Of a stretch of DNA of 64,000 nucleotides, positions 59,003 through 64,000 are shown in pieces. A model generated the notes under the pieces. It saw only the letters and a program-made list of their open reading frames with translations, was not told the origin of the DNA and made no database searches. The translations under genes and the position numbers were made by a program. This stretch comes from Nonomuraea roseoviolacea subsp. carminata (GTDB lineage Bacteria; Actinomycetota; Actinomycetes; Streptosporangiales; Streptosporangiaceae), in contig NZ_JAMZEC010000001.1 in assembly GCF_024172185.1 (NCBI RefSeq), forward strand, positions 3,534,001 to 3,598,000, written 5' to 3'. Every line of letters starts with the position of its first letter. Within the stretch, counting starts at the first letter, position 1.

Positions 59003-59620
59003 CTACACGCCCTCTTCTGCCGGGCGTGGAGCGTCCGGGGTGGCGCCGACGGTCCGGGCCAGTTCGGTGGGCAGTGGGTAGGGGCGCTTGCGCGGCAGCA
59101 GGTCCGTCACGTCCCGGCCGGCGCGCAGGGCCCGGTGGACGTCGTGGACCATGCCGGTCACGTCGGTGATCCCCGTGATCCACTCGTCGAGGTAGCGGGT
59201 GACGGCCGCGCCGGACAGGCCCACCTGGATCGACCGGTACGGCAGGGCGTGGTGGCGCGGGGTCCGCTCGGGATCCCACTGGACGCGCACCGGGCTGGCC
59301 CGCAGCCGCTGCCTCCACTCGGCGGCGTCGGTCCCGGGCTCGGGATGGCTCAGGCAGGAGTGCTCCAGCGCCCACGCGAACCCGGCGCGCGTGATGTCGA
59401 CGGCCAGGACCCTCGTCTGCCCGGGCTTGGTGGCCCAGCCGCAGCGGTACATCATCCACAGGAAGGACGGCTTGATCCAGGTCATCCGCTCGCGCTTGAA
59501 CGGCGGCACGAAGCGCCGCGCGGCGACGGCCGGCTCCGCGATGGCGGGGTCGTAGGCCTGGTAGACGGTGATGGTCGTGTCGGTGTAGGCGGCACGGATC
59601 TGCCGATAGGGGACGTTCAT
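59003..59620 (-). CDS. DUF4291 family protein
   Basis: A 205-residue protein of DUF4291. It starts with Y-R-Q-I-R-A-A-Y-T-D-T-T-I-T-V-Y-Q-A-Y and contains F-K-R-E-R-M-T-W-I-K-P-S-F-L-W-M-M-Y-R-C-G-W-A-T-K-P-G-Q and V-Q-W-D-P-E-R, which are family-specific. Widely spread in bacteria and fungi with unknown function. It is first in an operon with DUF72, upstream of which lies the FAD monooxygenase gene. Confidence 0.9.
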   Translation of the reverse strand: MNVPYRQIRAAYTDTTITVYQAYDPAIAEPAVAARRFVPPFKRERMTWIKPSFLWMMYRCGWATKPGQTRVLAVDITRAGFAWALEHSCLSHPEPGTDAAEWRQRLRASPVRVQWDPERTPRHHALPYRSIQVGLSGAAVTRYLDEWITGITDVTGMVHDVHRALRAGRDVTDLLPRKRPYPLPTELARTVGATPDAPRPAEEGV

Positions 59621-59662
59621 CCTGGTGAGGATGCGGAACCGGCGGCCCCTCCCGCAACCGGA

Positions 59663-60796
59663 TTACCGGCCGGTGAAGAAGCGGAGCATGGCCTGCGCGC
59701 CGTCCGGGGCCGTCATCATCTCCGTGATCCGCAGGCACATCTCGGCGACGGGGGCGGTGCGCTCGAACATCTCCTTCTCGTGGCGCGCGACGGCCGCCGC
59801 CGGGTCGCCGGGGTCGGCGGCGAGGGCCAGGGCGAGTTCGAGGGCGTCGAGCATGGCCATGTTGACGCCCTCGCCGACCGGCGGCATCAGGTGGGCGGCG
59901 TCCCCGATCAGCGTGACACCCGGCGTGGCCGGCCAGGTCAGGCCGACGGGCAGCATGGTGAGCGGGCGCTGGATGACGGTGTCGTCGCACGCCCGGATCA
60001 GGGCTGTCACGTCCGGCGCCCAGCCGGCGAACAGCTCCGCCAGGGCGGGGCGGGCGCGTGCCGGGTCGTCGAAGGGGACGCCGCAGGTGGCGAACCAGTC
60101 CGCCGGCGTGTGGAAGCCGAGGTAGAGGCGGACACGGCCGTCGCCGTTGCGCTGCGCGGACAGGGACTGGCCCGGGCCCATGACCCAGTAGGTGCCGCGT
60201 CCCACGACGGTGGCCAGCTCCGGATGGGCGCGGTCGATGTCGGGGATGGCCATCTCGACGTAGTTGACGCCGTAGTGGAACGGCCGGGCGTCGGTCACGA
60301 GCGGGCGCACCCGGGAGTTGGCGCCGTCCGCGCCGACGAGCAGGTCGCAGACGGCGGTGGAGCCGTCGGCGAAGTGCAGGGTGTGGCCGCCCTCGGGCCG
60401 GGGGGTGGCGTTCCGGAACGCGCGCCCCCACACGACGGCGTCCTCCGGCAGCGAGTCGAGCAGGACGTCGCGCAGGTCGGCGCGGTCCACCTCGGGGCGG
60501 GCGAGCGGGGCGTCGTCGGGGGTGTCCTCCTGGAGCAGCAGGGCGCCGGTGTGGTCCAGCAGCCGCATGTCCTGGCCCTCGCGGCGGGCGATCGCGTGGA
60601 ACTCCGCCTCCAGCCCGGCCTCGCGCAGGGCGCGCTGGCCGCTGTCCACATGCAGGTCCAGCATGCCGCCCTGCCCGCGCGCGGCACGGGACGGCTCGCG
60701 CTCGTACACGACGGCGTCGACGCCGTGGAGGCGCAGGACGCGGGCCAGGGTGAGGCCGCCGGGGCCGCCTCCGACGATGGCGATGCTCTTGCTCAT
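59663..60796 (-). CDS. FAD-dependent monooxygenase (TetX/PHBH-like)
   Basis: A 377-residue flavoprotein hydroxylase. The Rossmann G-G-G-P-G-G starts at residue 9, the D-L-L-V-G-A-D-G-A-N-S motif is present, and the second FAD site is L-I-G-D-A-A-H-L-M-P-P. The fold matches class A monooxygenases such as TetX. The start ATG 60796 has GGGAG at six bases. It is divergent from a TetR repressor and shares two palindromic operators with it, so the enzyme is probably induced by its substrate or a similar drug. Confidence 0.9.
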   Translation of the reverse strand: MSKSIAIVGGGPGGLTLARVLRLHGVDAVVYEREPSRAARGQGGMLDLHVDSGQRALREAGLEAEFHAIARREGQDMRLLDHTGALLLQEDTPDDAPLARPEVDRADLRDVLLDSLPEDAVVWGRAFRNATPRPEGGHTLHFADGSTAVCDLLVGADGANSRVRPLVTDARPFHYGVNYVEMAIPDIDRAHPELATVVGRGTYWVMGPGQSLSAQRNGDGRVRLYLGFHTPADWFATCGVPFDDPARARPALAELFAGWAPDVTALIRACDDTVIQRPLTMLPVGLTWPATPGVTLIGDAAHLMPPVGEGVNMAMLDALELALALAADPGDPAAAVARHEKEMFERTAPVAEMCLRITEMMTAPDGAQAMLRFFTGR

Positions 60797-60815
60797 GGGG
60801 TTCTCCCTCATCTCT

Positions 60816-60848
60816 CGATACGCCGTATCACACCGATACACTGTATCG
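60816..60848. promoter_or_regulatory. Two adjacent TetR operators
   Basis: GATAC-GCC-GTATC (60817-60829) and CGATAC-ACT-GTATCG (60834-60848) are inverted repeats of the same pattern. The centres are 18 bp apart. They lie between the FAD monooxygenase and tetR, giving control of both. Confidence 0.8.
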
Positions 60849-60907
60849 CAGTGATGTGCCGTATTCTAAGCTCGTACGAAGGGCACCGCGCAAGGGGAGG
60901 CGGCACG

Positions 60908-61648
60908 ATGGCGGCGCGACGAGAAGCCGGAGAGGGCGATCCCACGCTCATCTGGGAGCGGCCCGAGCCGCCGAGCCGGCCCGCCCCGAGCCCGCTGAGC
61001 AGGGAGCGGATCGTGCGGGCCGCGATCGAGCTGGCCGACGCCGACGGGCTGGAGGCGGTCTCGCTACGCAAGGTCGCCGCCGCGCTCGACGCCGGCCCGA
61101 TGCGGCTGTACGGCTACCTGTCCACCAAGGAAGAGCTGCTGGACCTCATGGCCGACGCCGTGTACAGCGAGATCCCGCCGCCGGTGCGCGCCGGCGACGA
61201 CTGGCGCGGCGCCCTCCGCTCCCTCGCCCACGGCACCAGGGATGCCGCGCTGCGGCACGAGTGGTTCGCCGACCTGCTCAGCGGCCGGCCCCATCTCGGC
61301 CCGAACGCGCTGGCCCGCGGGGAGGCGTCACTGGCCGCGCTCGACGGCGCGCCGGGGTTCGAGCACATCGACACGATCATGCTCGCCGTCAACACGGTGA
61401 ACGTCTACGTGATCGGGGCGCTCCAGCGGCAGATCGCCGACCTGCGCGCCGCCCGGACCACCGGCATGGACGAGCGGGAGTGGCAGCACGCCTCCTACCC
61501 GTACCTCGCCCGGATGCTGGCCACGGGCCGCTACCCGACGCTGGCCAGGTTCGTCCGCGACGCCAGCCACGCCGACGCGGACAGCACGTTCGAGGCAGGC
61601 CTGGACTGCGTCCTCGACGGCATCGCCGCCCGCCTGCCCCGCCCGTGA
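60908..61648 (+). CDS. TetR-family repressor
   Basis: A 246-residue repressor. The N-terminal helix-turn-helix reads L-S-R-E-R-I-V-R-A-A-I-E-L-A-D-A-D-G-L-E-A-V-S and L-R-K-V-A-A-A-L-D-A-G-P-M-R-L-Y-G-Y-L, and the C-terminal TetR_C domain has the long effector pocket. GGGGAGG lies seven bases upstream of ATG 60908. It is divergent from the FAD monooxygenase, with the palindromes between, a common drug-sensing arrangement. Confidence 0.92.
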   Translation: MAARREAGEGDPTLIWERPEPPSRPAPSPLSRERIVRAAIELADADGLEAVSLRKVAAALDAGPMRLYGYLSTKEELLDLMADAVYSEIPPPVRAGDDWRGALRSLAHGTRDAALRHEWFADLLSGRPHLGPNALARGEASLAALDGAPGFEHIDTIMLAVNTVNVYVIGALQRQIADLRAARTTGMDEREWQHASYPYLARMLATGRYPTLARFVRDASHADADSTFEAGLDCVLDGIAARLPRP

Positions 61649-61689
61649 TGCCATCGCCTCGCGCCCTGGGGTGCGCGATCATGTGATGC

Positions 61690-62184
61690 ATGTCGTCCCC
61701 CCAGGCCGGGCCGGAGGCCCCGCCGCCCAGAAGGCCCGGACGTTCGCGGATCGGCTGCCTGGCCTTGTCGCTGGTGCCGTTGGTGCCGTTCGTGCTGCTC
61801 GGACTGGTCGCCATGGCGCCCGTCTGGATCAGCGACCACCGGCTGGGGCTCATGGTGGACCGCCTGCGGAAGCACCCGCTGCCGGCCGGTGCGGAGTGGG
61901 AACCCTCCGACCCGCAGGTCAGCGTCAGCGGCGGCGACTCCGGCGACTGCTGGTACGACATCCGTTTCGAGCTCTCCACCGGCCGGTCCGTCCAGGAGGT
62001 GCTGGATCACTATCGCCGGGCGAAGATCGAGGACCCCGACGGAGAGCTCGGCGACTACGAGGTCATGGCCTGGACGATCTTCGACGAGCCCGGCGCCCCG
62101 GAGAGCGGGACACCCACGGCGACACCGCTGATCATCGACCTGGGCGGCACCTACAGCGGCGGGTTCGACATGCGCTGCTGGTGA
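61690..62184 (+). CDS. Hypothetical membrane-anchored protein
   Basis: A 164-residue protein with a Pro/Arg-rich head, one helix near 23-47 and an outer domain. The outer part includes W-Y-D-I-R-F-E-L-S-T and the tail M-R-C-W, with two further cysteines (C-L near 23, G-D-C-W near 86). No family recognised. The 3' end overlaps the convergent gene by 34 bp. Confidence 0.6.
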   Translation: MSSPQAGPEAPPPRRPGRSRIGCLALSLVPLVPFVLLGLVAMAPVWISDHRLGLMVDRLRKHPLPAGAEWEPSDPQVSVSGGDSGDCWYDIRFELSTGRSVQEVLDHYRRAKIEDPDGELGDYEVMAWTIFDEPGAPESGTPTATPLIIDLGGTYSGGFDMRCW

Positions 62185-62615
62185 GGCGGGGTGGACGCCT
62201 CGGCCCACCGGCAACCGGCCATCGCCATGCCGACGAGAGCGGTGACCGCGCCCGAGAACACGGCCAGCATTCCGACGACCACTTCGCCGTCCGGGTCGCC
62301 GATCCCGGGCGGGCGGCTCTCGGCCCAGCTCATCGTCGGCCATCCCTGGGTCACGACGACCAGCCCGAACAGGGTCGTGACGGCCGCCAGGACGTACCCG
62401 GGCGGACGCGTCCACGTCCGGGTGGCGACGAGCACGACCCCGGCCACCACCCCGAGCGGGACGGTGATGATCTGCGCCATTTCCATGAGCGTCAGGAAGT
62501 CGAGCCGCGCCCACGCGAAACCGTCCCTCCGCTGAGGATCCAGGAACGGGAGCGGCAGCAGACCGCCGCAGAGCAGGCTTATCGCCACAAGCCGGAGTAA
62601 TGCCACATCCACCAT
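62151..62615 (-). CDS. Hypothetical polytopic membrane protein
   Basis: A 154-residue membrane protein with about four helices (4-22, 45-68, 72-92, 115-135) and a charged tail. The start M-V-D-V-A-L-L-R-L follows from ATG 62615. No family is recognised. It overlaps the 3' end of the convergent 164-residue gene and is followed by the secreted HNH nuclease gene. Confidence 0.55.
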   Translation of the reverse strand: MVDVALLRLVAISLLCGGLLPLPFLDPQRRDGFAWARLDFLTLMEMAQIITVPLGVVAGVVLVATRTWTRPPGYVLAAVTTLFGLVVVTQGWPTMSWAESRPPGIGDPDGEVVVGMLAVFSGAVTALVGMAMAGCRWAEASTPPHQQRMSNPPL

Positions 62616-62640
62616 GATCGCGGATGTGGATCTCCGCCGT

Positions 62641-63306
62641 TCACCCCCGGCAGGTGCGCAGCATGTTGAGCAGGGCCACCCTTTCCCGGCGGGTGACGGA
62701 GAGCCGGTAGTGGTGTTTCACCGTGATCCACGAGGTGGCGTAGCGGCACCAGTAGGCGCGGCGCGGCGGACGCCAGCTCTGCGGCCCCTGGCCGCCCTTG
62801 GCGATGTTGGCGGAGTGGCTGACCGTGATCAGCTCGGGCCGGGTGAGGTCGTTGGCGAAGGCGCGGCGCCGCGCCTGGCTCCACTTGCGGGCCCCGGAGC
62901 GCCAGGCGTACGCCAGCGGCACGACGTGGTCGACGTCCACCTGCTTCTCGCTCTTGAGCCATCTGCCGTCGTACGGGCTGTACCAGCGCCCCTTGACCGG
63001 ATGGCAGGCGGCGTTCCTGCGCACGCGCCGCCCGTCGCGGGCCAGCACCACCTCGCGCGCGTCGCAGGCGCCCTTGTGGTGCGCCCACCTGGGCTGGAAC
63101 CGCCGGTGGCTGTAGCCGCGGAGCGACAGGGGCCGGGCGACCTTGAGCTGGACCAGCATGCGCCGGGCCAGCGCCCCGGCCCCGGCCTCGACCTGTGATC
63201 GCTTGTGCGGGGTGGCCCCCGCCGGAGGGGCCGCGACGACGGCGGCGATGGGCAGGACCACGAGGGTGAGCACGGCGACTTGGACCGCCCGCCTCAAGAA
63301 GATCAT
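62641..63306 (-). CDS. Secreted HNH/GmrSD-like nuclease
   Basis: A 221-residue exported protein. The signal peptide (M-I-F-L-R-R-A-V, hydrophobic run, A-T-P) covers about 32 residues. The nuclease domain contains V-D-V-D-H-V-V-P-L-A-Y-A-W (the first H of HNH), N-D-L-T-R-P-E-L-I-T-V and a later N-I-A-K-G-G/H-H. The pattern matches secreted HNH endonuclease-family proteins of actinomycetes. Four cysteines may form disulfides. It likely degrades external DNA. Confidence 0.82.
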   Translation of the reverse strand: MIFLRRAVQVAVLTLVVLPIAAVVAAPPAGATPHKRSQVEAGAGALARRMLVQLKVARPLSLRGYSHRRFQPRWAHHKGACDAREVVLARDGRRVRRNAACHPVKGRWYSPYDGRWLKSEKQVDVDHVVPLAYAWRSGARKWSQARRRAFANDLTRPELITVSHSANIAKGGQGPQSWRPPRRAYWCRYATSWITVKHHYRLSVTRRERVALLNMLRTCRG

Positions 63307-63425
63307 GACTCCACCCTTACCAGGAAGTCAGGAGTGGTGGCGGCGACACTGCGCGCACCAAAGGGTGAGCCAAGGGTCCCCCGGTGTCGCCACATCAGGA
63401 CGCCAACCGGCCCCGACCTGCGGCG

Positions 63426-63941
63426 TCACAACTCCGCCAGCCATCCGGCGATCACGGCGACGTCGGCTTCGGTGAGGCCGCGGCGGGGGTCGACGCGGTG
63501 CGACAGGGCCCGTCCCCGATGGTGTGCCGCCACCCACGCGCGGTCGGCGCCGGTGATCTCGTCATCGACCCACACGAACGGCCGCCCGGCGGCCCAGCCG
63601 ACCAGGCCCGGGGTCTTCCAGTGCAGCGGCCCCTCCTGCCCGGAGGGGTCCGGCCAGTCCACCACGGGCAGCGCGGGCAGGCCGAGCAGCGGGCTGATGA
63701 CCTCGTTCGCCTCGCCCATCCACGTCGTCGCCCACACCAGGTCGCACGGCAGCGCCGCCAGCCGCGGCCCGTGCCGGGGGTCGATGCGGGAAAGGAGGGG
63801 GTTCGAGCCGGGGGGCAGTGGCACGGCCGGGCGGGGCGCGGCCGCGTCAGGCGGTGTCCCGAACGGGAGGAGTGTCCCGTCCACGTCGAGGAACAGCAGC
63901 GGACGATCCGCGGAGCCGGCCGGGGAATCGGTCGGCGACAA
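63426..63941 (-). CDS. HAD-superfamily hydrolase-like protein
   Basis: A 171-residue HAD-fold protein. Motif I L-F-L-D-V-D-G-T-L has both aspartates, T-T-W-M at motif II and W-V-D-D-E at motif IV; a conserved Lys for motif III falls in W-K-T-P-G. The size and pattern match the short actinobacterial HAD-domain proteins of unknown substrate. Nothing further is seen between it and the window end at 64000. Confidence 0.85.
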   Translation of the reverse strand: MSPTDSPAGSADRPLLFLDVDGTLLPFGTPPDAAAPRPAVPLPPGSNPLLSRIDPRHGPRLAALPCDLVWATTWMGEANEVISPLLGLPALPVVDWPDPSGQEGPLHWKTPGLVGWAAGRPFVWVDDEITGADRAWVAAHHRGRALSHRVDPRRGLTEADVAVIAGWLAEL

Positions 63942-64000
63942 AAGCCGGAAATTTTCGTTCAGAAATGATTGATGAAGAGAACTTTCGGCGATACCTTCAC

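Overview
The window is very GC-rich (roughly 70% or more) with dense, often overlapping genes, many GTG starts and strong purine-rich Shine-Dalgarno sites. The block fhaA-fhaB-pstP-rodA-pbpA-pknA-pknB with pabA, a class E sortase, crgA and a rhomboid beside it is the conserved actinobacterial growth and division locus. Together with DUF6412-yidC, DUF5324, an MptB-like mannosyltransferase and many two-component systems, it points to a filamentous actinomycete; the gene content is closest in style to Streptosporangiaceae such as Nonomuraea, but no 16S gene is present, so the genus is inferred.

Layout. 1-3.3 kb: serS (cut by the window edge), pheA, a DUF4446 protein and a GT87 mannosyltransferase, all on the minus strand. 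3.4-8.9 kb: an alkaline-phosphatase-like membrane protein, an MptB-like mannosyltransferase and a GT2 enzyme, forming an envelope glycan locus. 9.5-16.3 kb: an anti-sigma antagonist, two sensor kinases, a response regulator, DUF6412-YidC and a HATPase anti-sigma protein. 16.4-26.3 kb: DNA repair (ogt, fpg/nei-like), thiamine salvage (a TPP-riboswitch-controlled CytX permease and tenA), LysR/MFS, HxlR/rhodanese and GPP34. 26.4-30.4 kb: an LCP ligase and a tandem pair of CNNM/CBS transporters. 30.7-43.5 kb: tRNA-Leu(CAG) and the FHA/PP2C/RodA/PbpA/PknA/PknB operon, then, largely in the opposite orientation, pabA, a 52-aa membrane protein, sortase, crgA, rhomboid and cyclophilin. 43.5-52.1 kb: DUF5324, a TetR-like-operator gene, an OmpR-type two-component system with a divergent secreted protein, PadR and its ligand-binding partner, an MBL enzyme and a NarL-type system. 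52.2-64 kb is the most accessory part: a WXG-like protein with a putative secreted zinc metallopeptidase, an Ada-AlkA fusion with a degenerate hairpin motif, an unusual P450, DUF72 and DUF4291, a TetR-controlled FAD monooxygenase, a secreted HNH nuclease and a HAD protein.

How the genes work together. The central operon couples muropeptide-sensing Ser/Thr kinases and their phosphatase to the elongation glycosyltransferase and transpeptidase, with FHA proteins reading the phosphorylation. CrgA and the sortase act at the same envelope. Several local regulators sit beside clear self-complementary operators (LysR, HxlR, PadR, TetR, and an OmpR-type double direct repeat), so much of the window's regulation can be read from the DNA. 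The strongest candidate for something little described is the 52.26-53.83 kb pair (small WXG-like helical protein plus a WXG-like/transmembrane/HExxH protein), which looks like a type VII secretion-linked toxin or protease module.
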